From Anisakis pegreffii (lineage: Eukaryota; Nematoda; Chromadorea; Rhabditida; Anisakidae): DNA of 64,000 bases. Each line of letters begins with the position of its first letter. Position 1 is the stretch's first letter. Location of the stretch: positions 1 to 64,000 of the forward strand of contig JAPYMA010001113.1 in assembly GCA_035041965.1 (NCBI GenBank), written 5' to 3'. A program made the translations under genes and the position numbers. The notes beneath the pieces were generated by a model. It was not told the DNA's origin, searched no databases, and was given only the letters and a program-made list of their open reading frames with translations. Positions 36,981 through 50,980 of this stretch are shown piece by piece.

Positions 36981-37372
36981 CCATATTACACACCAAAAGA
37001 TCTTTCACTTGCCCTTGACGATTTACATCAAAGAATTCCTTGTCACACGGCGAACTTCTAATCACGAACTGTACATCAAATTGCAAGTCGGCACTCTCCA
37101 TACAGTTCAATCGAATCTCCACTTCGGTGCCATTCAACGCTGACTGTGGAAAACCCACGTACTCTACCTAAAACACACACACACACTCGCAAACTGCACC
37201 AGAACAACCCCAACCCAACCTCATTGCCACTCACCGTTTCAGGTTTCAGTTCCAAATCCGTACTGATTATGGCCGGAGTTAATAGGTGAGCAGATACGGT
37301 GAGCAGTGCACCCTTCGAGTCCACTAATAATATCGTTATCAAAATCAATAACTTCGTTGAGCGGTTTACCAT
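34337..37372 (-). CDS. TMEM87-type seven-TM protein
   Basis: Homologue of TMEM87A/B, Golgi/endomembrane seven-helix proteins with a luminal GOLD-like domain. The start ATG 37370-37372 opens a signal peptide ([20 protein letters not shown]). The luminal part runs through about 37,158-35,900. The membrane part matches the family closely: [79 protein letters not shown] and [19 protein letters not shown]. The cytosolic C-terminus has the conserved [14 protein letters not shown] and ends ERSKML; stop 34337-34339. About eleven exons with short introns. The gene appears complete. Proposed roles for the family (Golgi traffic, mechanosensation) cannot be judged from sequence. Confidence 0.93.
36926..36977. 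repeat. (AAT)n microsatellite in TMEM87 intron
   Basis: About 17 AAT units with one AAAT slip, directly next to the donor of an early luminal-domain exon. Confidence 0.93.
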
Positions 37373-38640
37373 TATCAAACCAACAATTATCCAGCAATAC
37401 CCTCAATAATCGAAAACAGTATTTCAATTAATAACAACGACAACAACAACATCAATCACTACTGATCACAACAACAATAATAGTTTCAAATAAACTGCAA
37501 ATAAACTCCTAGTGACGTGAGCTATCGTTGCACTAGCTCACATCACATCACAATTTCTTTGAAACGTCACCATGAGCGCGCACCCAAGAAAATAAGCAAA
37601 AATCAATTTCAATAATAACTTCAAAAAGCAGCATCCACATTAAAAACAACCACAATCAGGTGGACAACATTGCATCACATGGTTTTTCCTAGTTCTGTCT
37701 TATTTTCACAAATATATTCATTCTCGAAATTACGTCTTATTAAAATTTATGCTCTCTGCCATATCTCCTCATTCAGAACACCACAAACCATCCAAGTTAC
37801 CTAACAGCATCAGCAGCTTCCCACTTCCCACAACAACTCACCCAAAACCCGCCGCCACAACTAAAATTTTTAAAATTGCTCATAAACCATCCAACAAAAC
37901 TTTCATTCGTTAGAGTCGGTTGCATTGCTTAGTTGTAATCCACGTTCCAGCAACCAACCATTCACGAACCACGTACGAACCTCATATAGTTCATTTTGTA
38001 CACCGTTCGTTCTGGGACCAACTTTTAAATTTTTCGATCACATTTCGCAGCTAACTACCACACCCCCTTCTCGCCGCTTAAAACCTAACCCACTGAAAAA
38101 AAAACAAAAAATTCGTCTCCACGAGAACAGAAACACTCAACTGAAGGTGATAACTCAATAATGGCGCATTAATTTCGGTCTCTACGTTCACGTCCAGCGT
38201 TTTCTAAAATCGACTAATGTATACATACATAATACACAGACAAATAACACAATCTGTTGAACATCAATCAAATTATATTTCTGAACCGACACTTATACAG
38301 CCTAAGCTTTTAATCACAAATATAATTACGACTGCACAATAATAATAATAATATCAATAAAAATAATATCCTCTAATCAGCAATTAAAATCTTCTCTGCA
38401 ACAATAAAGTATACGTAAGACTTACAATAAAATCATATTTACAATAAAGGCAGTCCAACGGAGTAGTAATAATAATCATACTAAAACCAGTAACAACAAC
38501 AATAATAATAATACTAAAAATAACAGAACTGACCAAAATACTACAATAATACTCGACCCGAACATTCAATCATTAAAAAAAGCACATAATAACCGCAAAC
38601 AATAACAGCACTAAATAAATAATCAACTATAATAATCACT
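37373..38640. other. Intergenic, TMEM87 promoter side to RalGAP-beta 3' end
   Basis: About 1.27 kb without a recognised gene. Short ORFs (37,925-38,161 plus; 38,384-38,569 minus) show no family features. Confidence 0.55.
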
Positions 38641-40516
38641 CTAATCAGAAATAACTCTCTCCACAAATTCCGCATAAGTCTGCTTCAATGCATATTTCCG
38701 AGCGAACTCTTGAATTGCCACACGTCTTCGACTATACACCATCTGATAACTACAACAACGAAACAATTTATAATTATATTCATAATAATAAAAATGCAAT
38801 TAAAAAATATATAATAATAAATAAATATATTATTAAAAAATAAATAAAAATAAAAAATATAATAAATACAACCACACACTTTTCTAATTCAACCGTTTTC
38901 CGACGCGCAATACTGATTATCGTTAGCCTCAGTAATGCTGGTAATGCTATCTGCGAAACCACACATCCGTCAAACAACGGGCCTGGCAAGCCACATCTCA
39001 AAATTCATATAATAATAATAATAATAATAATAACAATAATAATAATAACAATAATAATAATAATAATAACTAATAATAACAATAACAATAATCAACAACA
39101 AAAACAACACTAATGAACGAAAAAGCCACTTGGTCCAATCGCCGTCGATGTGTACCCGCACCAGACCAGTCTCGACATTATGAAGGAATATCACCACCCG
39201 ATCGGGTCTCCCACCCCGAACCACCTTCGAACCATCGCCACTCACCGCAAACATCTCCTCTGAAACGCACGCAATCAACCATCAAATATACATATAAAAG
39301 TATCTATCTAATATACAAATCCAAATATCTATCTAAAACACTGCTTCACTAACCCACTGGAAAATGCCGTCTGTCCTCAAGTCTTTCCAACCAAACCACA
39401 AAAACTCGTTCATCTACATTACGCTTCACCAACTGACTTCCAGTTCTCTCTCCGAAACTTGCAGCTGAACTTTTAACACAATAATAACAATAATAATAAC
39501 AATAATAACAATAACAATAATAATACAATAATAATAACAATAACAATAATAATAAATAACCTGATGCACCAGCTGCAGGTAAATCTTGAGCAGATTTTGC
39601 ACTAGCTGCACTTGTTCGGCTTGTCGTAGAGGATCTCTGTTCATTTTCGTTCTGATTACACGATGATGACGATCTGCTGGCGCCTTAAAAATAAATTCGT
39701 TATCGCACCCCTCTAATAAAACTATCACACTCTACTAACGCTGTAATTTCGAGTCATCTGCAGCCGACTCATCGAGCACATACGCCTCTTTACCGCCCAA
39801 TTGATGAGAGTACCGTTCGGACGGCATCAAGAAGGCAATCTCGGAATGTGCATCGCACCACCATATTAAGTGCTTCACACCATCCAATACATATCCATCA
39901 GCAGCACCTTCATTCTGTTTCGTCCTTACTTCATCATCATCTGATATATAATCCCTGTTTTATCCTATCCGTACCAAATCTAATCTCATTAATAAGCTCA
40001 TAAATAAAACAAACATGCTGCTGAAGAGAACGCAGTGTGCCAATTGCCAGTCCAGTGTGCGTGTTTGGCCACCTCGACACCCTCACCCAGTTCTGCGAGC
40101 ATCGCACAAAACTCGTTACTCGTATTCTCAATACTCATCTTAAATGCATCCAACCACACTAATCATAACAACCAACAACAACTAATAACTAACCGCATTC
40201 TGCAAAATATCCTTGGCCTGTCTCTGCCCGTCTCGAACATAGAATATTGAAACTGTCTGCACGAGTCTTGTCGGTGTACGATCAACCGTCTTGCTCAAAT
40301 CCTCGTAAAACTCATCACTGAAATGCAATGCATATATATACCTCTCGGTTACTTTCAATCTAAAATAATTTATCACAAAACCTTTTTGACGACGAATCCA
40401 ACATCACTATATCACCCTCCTTGAACGCCTCTTCCGAAACTAAGCCCATATCGTAGAGGAAGACCCGTCCCGCGTCGCAATCCGATGACGCTCTAAATAG
40501 ACACAATAGTCAATAA

Positions 40517-40557
<41 letters not shown>

Positions 40558-41758
40558 ATATAACAATAATACACACAAAATTGGCTGGATTGGTTGTGCC
40601 AACATGCTAGCCAAAGGCTCTTTGAGCCACACATTACGCTGGTCTGCAGCTCGAATCAAACTCTCACTGGACTGTATCGATTTTCTGATGTCGCTCAATT
40701 GCGTTATTATTTTATCCGTTTCTGGCGTTGGATTTAACGCCGGAATTATCGAGTCTCTGAAATTGTTTTCTTTATAAGTAACAATAAAATAAGTAACTAA
40801 AATAAAAACGAACAATTTGCACAGAGGTTTGCACACGGACGCTGGCATCTGGAATGATTTGAGCAGCGTTACGGGTTGAGCTGTTGACGTTGCGTTACTG
40901 GGCACTTCAGTGCTAACGTCTCCAGGTGGATTACAGTCGGCATGCAGACGACACAGCGCTGCAGTGGCTTGATGATGTGGTGTACGAGCCACGAAGATAA
41001 TTGTTGGATGACCTGAACATACACATACACATCCACATAGCTGAACACTCACTTCACAAGCATTAAAAGCACCAACCCTGTGATACATCGGTGAAACGAG
41101 TTGCCTCATGAATCGCAATTAAGGTCTGTTGTTTGATTAGAAAGTAGCGAAATTTCTGCAGTGATATCGTCTTTACGCCATATCTATGCGCTAAACGACG
41201 CTCATCAACACGATCATCATTCGCATTCGAACGACCCTTCAATTCAATTCAATTCAATTCATTTAAATCCAGCAGCAAATAACAAAAAAAAAAACTCACA
41301 ACTGCACTGAATAAATTATACAACAAGAATTCGGCCGCATCGTGAACGCGTTTACTGGCTGCTTTGCGTTGTGGTACTGCCTGTAAATAATACAGACCAC
41401 CTTCAAACAACAACAACAACAACACGCCTTCAATGAGAACCAACCAGATTCTTGCCTCCGTAAATACCAAATTCGATTGTTTCAGCGATTGTCGTTAAAC
41501 ACGACTCCGTCTCAACCAACTGCGGTGCGGCACACAGCCAAACAGCCAAACTCATGTATGCTGCGACCACCTCAAGCACATCATATCGTTATCTACTACC
41601 GCTACTCAAAATCAAAATCAAAACCTACCGATGAATGCAAATCTCTGGAATGCTGAGGTGGCGGCTTCTGCAGTTGTGTGTCTATGAAACGACAAAGCGA
41701 TGTCACTATGGAAAAGCCCGTTGACAAATCTTCTAAACATCATGCCATCATTCACAAC

Positions 41759-41806
<48 letters not shown>

Positions 41807-42202
41807 TAATAAATAATAAAAATAAGTACCAACTTCTATAAAACAATATGTTTGGATGTATGTTCGTGATTGAGTTAATGCAGTCGATGGCCGCCAAGCA
41901 CACACTCAATTCAGAGCACCACAACGCTTTGCACATATTCTCACAAATCTCATACACCACCGTTTTCAGCAACGACACACAATAATAACCTCAATCATAA
42001 CAACAATTACAATAACAAATAGCAATTACAATTACAATTACTATATTATAAAAACAACCTCCATCCTTCTCAGCACCCTCCAACACCTTCGACTCGTCCT
42101 GTTGTCGCGTTAATCTCTCCGCCGTGAAGCACACATCGTACACGCAACTCTCTTCGCACAATATATTACACATCGCTACAATAACCAACAACAACAATAA
42201 TA

Positions 42203-42233
<31 letters not shown>

Positions 42234-42833
42234 TCATAATAATAATAATAACAAACCCAAAGTAAGATGCAAGTTTGCAGGATCGGTTTCATGTCGTAAA
42301 GAATAAATGAGAATGCGATGAATGCGAGGTCTCAACTCAATGTAAGACTGCGAATGCCCTTCTGCTATGCTATATCCCGATGAACTGAATGAGACGTGCG
42401 ATGGATCTGCAATGTTCCCTTAGTTAATAAGCAAAAGCAATAATTATAAAAGCAATATACCAGCAATACGCGCACATCCGAATACAGTTGGCCAACTTAA
42501 AATCGACGACAAAGCACGAAGACACGCACGTCTCATTTCCACTTCACTTATTGATGGATGCAGTCTTCAATTAATTATTATTATTATTACCTGCATTTCA
42601 ATTAATCAATAATAATAAACAATACCATAACTCACTATCAAAGATAACAACCTGAGTTTGGTTGATTCGGGGAGTACTATATCAATTGCGACCACAAAAA
42701 GAGGTAGTAGTACTTCAATCCCTTTCAAACCCAAACGAAACATATTTTCGCCAAAATATATTACCGAACATAATATCAGACGATCTTTCTGCAATCACAA
42801 TACAATTATTGAAAATGATAATAATAATAATAC

Positions 42834-42879
<46 letters not shown>

Positions 42880-44865
42880 AAATAAATAACCTCAAGTAAT
42901 GCCTCATGCACAACTTTATAAAACTGTGCTAGCTGGCAGTCGGCTAGCGTCTCAAGGCTGTTCTTCGAACAAATGATTCGACATAAGGCGCCGATCGCAG
43001 CAGCACGTCCCGCCGAAACACCGTCCACCCCAGGCCATTCTGTGGGCGCGGTTAGCCACTGCGCTTCACTTGAGGATGTTGTTGATTGACCTTCATTAAC
43101 ATTAATTAATTAATTCTCCCGCAAGAGAATTAAAGAGACAGATGCTGCAATAAGAACAAGAACACACCGAAAGAACGTCTCGTCACTGCAGAATCACTCG
43201 TCGACGTATAGCCCGCAGCCATGCCCTCGCCCGACTCGCCCATCTGATTCTCGTCTACTCCAAATGAACTCATTGAACGCTGACTTCCAACATCTGATAA
43301 TGCTGCAAAACACCATCAATATATCTATCTACACACTCAAATCCTTTCTAAAACTACCTTTACATCAATAACCAATAAAATCAATGAAACGCTGCTGCAT
43401 AACTGCCATTACACAATGCCCATAAGTAGATGTGCTGTGCCTGCCGTCCTACTGATTACAAATGCAAAGCTGAACAAATACAATAATAATCCCAATTGAA
43501 CACGCCTTCTCTCTCACCTGCTCCACCCGACTGTCGATAATGTACTGTCGATGTGCTCGTCTGTCAACGGTTTGATCAACGCCGATTTCACCAGCCAGTC
43601 CATGAACATATCTAGCATAGCTCCTGTACTCGGTCCTGGCTGCTCTCCCAAATTGTGCTGCTGCTGCTGCAGTTTTGTTTCGCGACGTTCGATGGCATTA
43701 CCTTATCAATAACACCGTTATTCAGCCAACCACTCATCATTCCCTGTGTCTAAGCGTGAATAATCTCATTAAATCAACCAACTTTTCAAGTAGTTCCACA
43801 CGAACTGACTCGCTGTCGGCTTGGCCAACTCGGGCGGTGACTCACCTCCGCCACTATGCACTTGTGCACTCTGTGTTTGTAGCGAACGCTCTAAAATTTT
43901 TATAACCATAATATTATAATGGCAATATCATAATATATTATAATGGTAATGTCATAATCATATCATAATAATCATTATTTTTACAGGCATATTATAATGG
44001 CAACCAACAAATTATTCACAAACCAGACACTGCTCTTGTTTTTGACGTGTGCGAGTGCGATGATGACTGCAAGCCAAAAGCGTTCTTCAGTATGTTTGAA
44101 CCAGACGTACCGCCACCTTAATTAATACCAATAACAATATTAATAAAACAAACACTAATAATAACCTGAAGTTGTGACGCTAGTCGCAGTGGTCATTGCA
44201 GGATTCAACGTCGAAGCAGCTGACGATGTCGCCTGCATTTGTTGAATGTTGGCTGCTGTCAACGTGCCGCTATCACCTCCTCCTGCAGTTGTGTTCACCG
44301 AACCACTCGCGCTTCGTTGGATCATCTTAAACCAAGCACCCATCTACTTTTCAAGTAGCAAGCGCATAAGGCGCATTCACGTAAACAAAACAGGTCAGTG
44401 ACCTTTCAGCTCAATAACCATAACTAATCCAATATATAAGGCTGCGGGTTATAAGGCGTACTGATTGTCGTCTTTCGACAAGATCAAAGGCTTTTAAGTG
44501 CACCTTAAATTCGGTCAACTGACCTGTTGATGTTTCAACCACTCGTCGTAATTGGCTCGATTGCATTCTGCCCACTGCCGCATCAACTCTTCCGACTCTC
44601 TGAACTCCACCGATACTTTGCAATCACCTCAAATCACCTCAACTTAATAACACAATAAACACAATAATAGATACCACATACCATAAAAGATATCCACAAG
44701 TTTCGATATCGCTGCACAAGCCAAGAAGAAGCACTGCCGAAGTTTACTCGCAGTATACGCACTCATCTCGTCGCCAAGTCCCGTAACCAGCGGTCTTCCG
44801 TCACTATCCATTTTGCCACCTAACAAAATTCATTGCTTATTAACACTCGTCACTTAAACAACAAC

Positions 44866-44908
<43 letters not shown>

Positions 44909-46803
44909 CAAACCAGTAGCAAGAAGCGCTTGTATGGGCGTATGAGGCACGGCGCCCACAGCGCACGGCTCGAACGTGACTATATTGGCCGGGTTACCGA
45001 TTAGATGCAGCATCTCAAACCAGCACACGTGCAGCACCGAATACGACTCGTCCTCTGCTCGTCGCCCAACGAATTTCACAAACTCCTTCACCTCATCATC
45101 CACTTCAACGTCCATTATTATATTCATATACACCAATCAATAAAAACTAACCTATCTTTACACTGCAATAGTCTGCACCAAACATCTCTTGAACAATTAG
45201 CACGGATAAAGACAACACCTTTCGTGCCCAATTCTCTAACACTGGTACCTTTAATTCTTTACCATTACTAGTGATAATAATAATAATAACAATAATAAAT
45301 ATTCAACCACACCTGGTGTCTCCATCGTTTACATAGAACTGATAATGTCCTCCAATATGACGGTGATGGAATTAGCTCAGCTCGCGCCGCAAATAAAAAT
45401 TCATCGAATAATGTTAACGACATTTTTGGTGCCATCACTGCGCTTATTTCATCTACAATAATAGTGACAATAATAATAATAATAACAATTACAATGATAA
45501 TAAACAACAATAACAAAGGTACTAACCAGGAGTAGATAACTGTCCAGATAATAATAAATCAGCGACATTCATTAAGAAATGCAGCGACTTAGCACAGACC
45601 CAGTCGCGATGAACAGATTTACAATTGGAGTTGAGTGTTGTGATTGCTTTGAGGATGATCTGCATCTGCTGTGATTGACGTGTGATGTGGATCTGATCGC
45701 TTTCTGATAGTTGCTGATGGGCACTCGCTACTGCTGCTGCTGCAGTATGCACTTGAGTAGTTTAAGTTGCTTGTAAAGCTCTTTAAATGAACAACTAACC
45801 AGTGGAAGACTGTCCCAGCACAGTCAACGAATTCAATGAGTGGTGTGTCGACGACGACTCCGAGCATGCTGCTGTAGTATGACGAGTGAATATTAGTCGC
45901 AACGCATCGATCATCTCACTTAAACACTTACACGATTTATTATTCATAAACACTAGCACCGACACCAACCTAGTATATTTCTGAGGGTTCTGCTTCAAAG
46001 GCTTTGGTACACTTGGATGCGATTCATTGATCAGAGCGCTCAGCCATATCACGTAGGTTCGCACGGCTGCTCTGAGCGCTTCATACTCCCTTGATGGTGA
46101 ATACGACAACGTCAACGCATACGATATCACCTCAAAATACTCATACCATCCAACCGAACAACCGACCGCTCAGCAACTCACACGACACCAATACTGACAC
46201 TCTTTGCGATACCAACTACTTTATATGTACATGAACCTTGAAATTGATCTCATTCACGTGAATGAGATCAATTTCAAAAATGAATCAATGATCATTCACG
46301 TGAATTGCAAGTGAATTATCACGTAAACACATCATTTCATTTAACTATAGACAGATGCACGCGCCATTTTAAGTGCATAATAGTCAACAATACATAATGA
46401 TATGCGTTACAACAATATTACCTCAAGCTGCGTTGCCTATGACAGCAATAAAAATTATTGTTATTTTAATAATACTAAATGTTTATGATAATAGTAACAA
46501 ACTTGCATAAGCCACGAGAGTTGTTCTTCCGTTTCTACGTGCCAGCTGTCGGCCACTGAAGCTTCGGCATTCTCCAAAATTTCTTTCATTAGCACTTCGG
46601 CCACATACTCTCCAGCTCCTCTGCAGGTCACAAAATAACAATAATAACAATAATAATAGCAAATTATCACTAGAGTTAGTTCTACTCAAAGAGCATCAGC
46701 AACGATTTCGACGAAATAACAAACAAATTTACTTCGAAAACAGTGTCAACGTAGAGGTGTGTTGTAGCGAACGAAATTCCAACAATGGCCATTCTTCATA
46801 CAT
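38641..46803 (-). CDS. RALGAPB: Ral GTPase-activating protein, beta subunit
   Basis: Regulatory subunit of the RalGAP complex, which in mammals stimulates GTP hydrolysis by RalA/B together with a catalytic alpha subunit. The start MYEEWPLLEFRSLQ (ATG 46801-46803) matches the vertebrate N-terminus (MYSEWRSLH). Matches continue in order: PSPSYWRTLSVLCKRWRHQ (about 45,330), HVCWFEMLHLIGNPANIV (45,000), GRAAAIGALCRIICSKNS (43,000) and LKGIEVLLPLFVVAIDIVLP (42,700). A C-terminal Rap/Ran-GAP-like region lies at about 40,370-39,100 (HLIWWCDAHSEIAFLMP, TVSIFYVRDGQRQAKDIL, FCAMLAELGEGVEVAKHAHW). It ends RRRVAIQEFARKYALKQT...; stop 38641-38643. Almost every intron carries an AAT tract. Identification is from remembered family sequence, but many collinear blocks agree. 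It appears full length. Confidence 0.9.
39011..39070. repeat. AAT/AAC microsatellite in RalGAP-beta intron
   Basis: About 60 bp, AAT units with AAC interruptions, near the 3' end of the gene. Confidence 0.9.
41757..41815. repeat. (AAT)n microsatellite in RalGAP-beta intron
   Basis: About 14 pure AAT units followed by AAAT-slipped units, reaching the splice donor. Confidence 0.93.
42821..42878. repeat. (AAT)n microsatellite in RalGAP-beta intron
   Basis: About 58 bp, between the exons encoding GALCRIICSKNSLE and LKGIEVLLPLFVV. Confidence 0.93.
44865..44905. repeat. (AAT)n microsatellite in RalGAP-beta intron
   Basis: About 13 pure units next to the donor of the exon ending ALLATG. Confidence 0.93.
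46238..46277. repeat. Perfect 40-bp palindrome centred on CACGTG
   Basis: TTGAAATTGATCTCATTCAC is followed directly by its reverse complement (centre 46257/46258), with an E-box CACGTG at the centre. A second ATTCACGTGAAT lies at about 46,292-46,303. Both are in an early intron of the RalGAP-beta gene. Confidence 0.95.
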
Positions 46804-47979
46804 CACTTCGTTAACAGCACCACAAAACACCTTCTTATCAACTCTCTGCAATATTCTCAAATAATCACATACACACACACACAAACACTCTAATCGAACG
46901 ATTCTTCACGTCAACAAATCAATATCGATCCGTCGCCTTCCGCAAATCAACATTTCAACGATAGCAACGTTGACGAGTTCGAGTTCAACGATTTCAACTG
47001 CAAAAAAACCACAAACAACACCACCACAGAATGTGAACTGCATTACATATCCATCCGTTCGTACATATCCAGATAATCATCAGCACATTGAGAATTCACA
47101 TTGTTTTTGGCACTCTACCAATTAAGTTATCGCAATTTTGGCAGATTGCCACAATCTCTTACAGTACACCAGTTTTCACTCTGAGACCATCGTTTTCAAA
47201 TGAAAATAATCATACAGCCCTCCACCTTGGTCTGATTAAACTCACATAAATAAACGCTGAAGTGCTTACATTTATAAAATGCGTCAATTATTAACATTTT
47301 AACACGTCACCATCAGAAGTGTTTTAATAAGCTAGAGAACATGAAAAAATAATCAATCAGTTTTATACAATCGTAATTACAACGGCACTACATCAAATGA
47401 AGAACACAAAGACCCGATAAATTCATCTGCTGAATGAATTGATTATGGAACGACGACGATCCGAGAGACCAGAAGAAGGAAAGAGCACACAAGAGGAGAG
47501 TCAGTTCAACAAAACCAACTCAAAATACAACCCGACTTAAAATTGGTAACCGTTCTCAAGCAACTGAGAAATAATAAATTGAACCGGAGAGAAAGAGAAA
47601 GACGACTATCATTTCATTTCAGTAACATTGACAAACACTAGCCATAATAATAAACATTATCTATTATTATCAGTCATACTATCATTCAAAATTATGCAAA
47701 ACAGCGAAGAAAGAAGCAATGATAATAACAAGTTACGAAGTAAGCAGTAAAAGTAATATCAAATAACCCTACTACGCAACAACCAAGCAAGTTAATGCTT
47801 ACCAGTGCCTTCGGCTGAGGCTCACTACGCCACTTAGCTGCTGATTCAAACCCGGTTCATGTCATGCTTCGCGGCGGATTTAAGGTTCATCCAGAGTTCA
47901 CGCTGACGTCACCCCCTCCCATGATGCGTTAAATATAGGATTATGATAATATCTGCTCATTTCACTTCGAAAATAATGA
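46804..47979. other. Intergenic, RalGAP-beta promoter side to CDK20-like 3' end
   Basis: No gene was recognised in about 1.2 kb. It should contain the RalGAP-beta promoter and 5' UTR and the kinase 3' UTR. Confidence 0.55.
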
Positions 47980-49484
<1,505 letters not shown>

Positions 49485-50771
49485 GGAACACCCAAATTAA
49501 TTATTCTTCTCAATACTCAAATCAAATCAATCTATAATTCTGCAAAATTAATCACCTCATTATAAACACCACCTAAACATATGATACGAATGCACACCTA
49601 ACATGTGCCCAATAATAAATATAACGCGAAACGAGAGCACAACCACAACAATAATAAATAATACTAATAAATAAAACTACTTTTCAAATGGTTGCTAAGC
49701 AATATCTTATCAACACACTACGAACCATCCAGTCCGAACGCTTTGAGACCGTTCACAGCGTTCAAATCTCTACTGCTACGGGAAGTTTCGCCACAAACCA
49801 AAGCACTCCAACTGTGCCACACATACAATCTCGCCACTGCGGCCACGCCCCGTATGAAGCACCCCTGTAAGCCTGATTTCCTCTCGTTTATGCTGTTCAA
49901 TAATAACAATAATAATATTTATTCGCATGAAAACATATAAAGATTTCAGTGCAATCATAACAGTATAGCCAACATACTATCTATTGCTTGGGAGACGAGA
50001 AATGACTTTCAAAAAGTTCTTATGCATCTACTGATAACAATAACAATGTATCCAGTCTTGAAGCGTCCTAAAATGAGCGGCAACCTACGTGCCTAGGTGT
50101 GTCCGTCACTGCACTCTGCATAACAGTCCAAACACAACATCATTTATTCAAGTAAAGTAATCTGTTTACTTACTACTATAACTCGCTTAAAATAACAACC
50201 AACTGCACTGCAATTATAATCCAACAATAACAACATATCAATATCTAATCTGAATCATTAAACTGCTAAATGATATTCAAATGCTCACAGCAAAACGCAC
50301 ACAGAATACATTATCAAAGTGAATTAATTCTATAAACATCATTTACCACTCAGCTAAAAGTAACAGTAAAATAAACCAACTCGAATTACTCATGAGCAAC
50401 ACAATATATTAAACAATATAACCACCCAAATGAATCGATATTATTAGTAAAACAATAGCATTGATATTGTTATCAATATTATGTCGTGACAATATAAAGC
50501 TCGATGCATGCACACAATCACTACTATGTACAACGATGATTATGCTATATAGTACAATTGTTACAATAACAATATAATTATGCAAAAAACTCTACAATAA
50601 TTGCATTAAAGCGACCGATATGGAACTAATTAATTGATGATGAGATCAGCAATATTATATATGAGATGAGCTATTTGAATTCGGTTCAGAATGTGACTTT
50701 AAAATGGATAACTTATTACTTAATAAGGAACAAATAACTACAATAATGTCAAGAATAACAACTGCAACAAC

Positions 50772-50810
<39 letters not shown>

Positions 50811-50980
50811 GTATTCCAATGAAGTTAACCTGCAGAAGTGTGTAATAAGGATAATATTCAGCCGCAGTCGTTTTCACCTGCTCCATCCGAAACCACTAAC
50901 GTTTGAAGAGTGGATTCCGCAGCAACACTTCAAACAAACACCCGTCTTTGATTACCACAACAAAACAACAACAAAATCAA
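49485..50980. other. Intergenic, CDK20-like promoter side to SLC16 3' end
   Basis: About 1.5 kb. Overlapping short ORFs on both strands at 49,690-49,958 resemble nothing I recognise. An AAT tract lies at 50,770-50,809. Confidence 0.5.
50770..50809. repeat. (AAT)n microsatellite
   Basis: About 13 units in the intergenic spacer. Confidence 0.93.

Noticed and set aside
47810..47880. Possible tRNA (CAAACCCGGTTCA word)
   Set aside because: No A box at the right distance and no cloverleaf could be drawn.
49688..49958. ORFs on both strands in the spacer upstream of the CDK20-like gene
   Set aside because: No homology, no splice-supported neighbours; mutual shadows.
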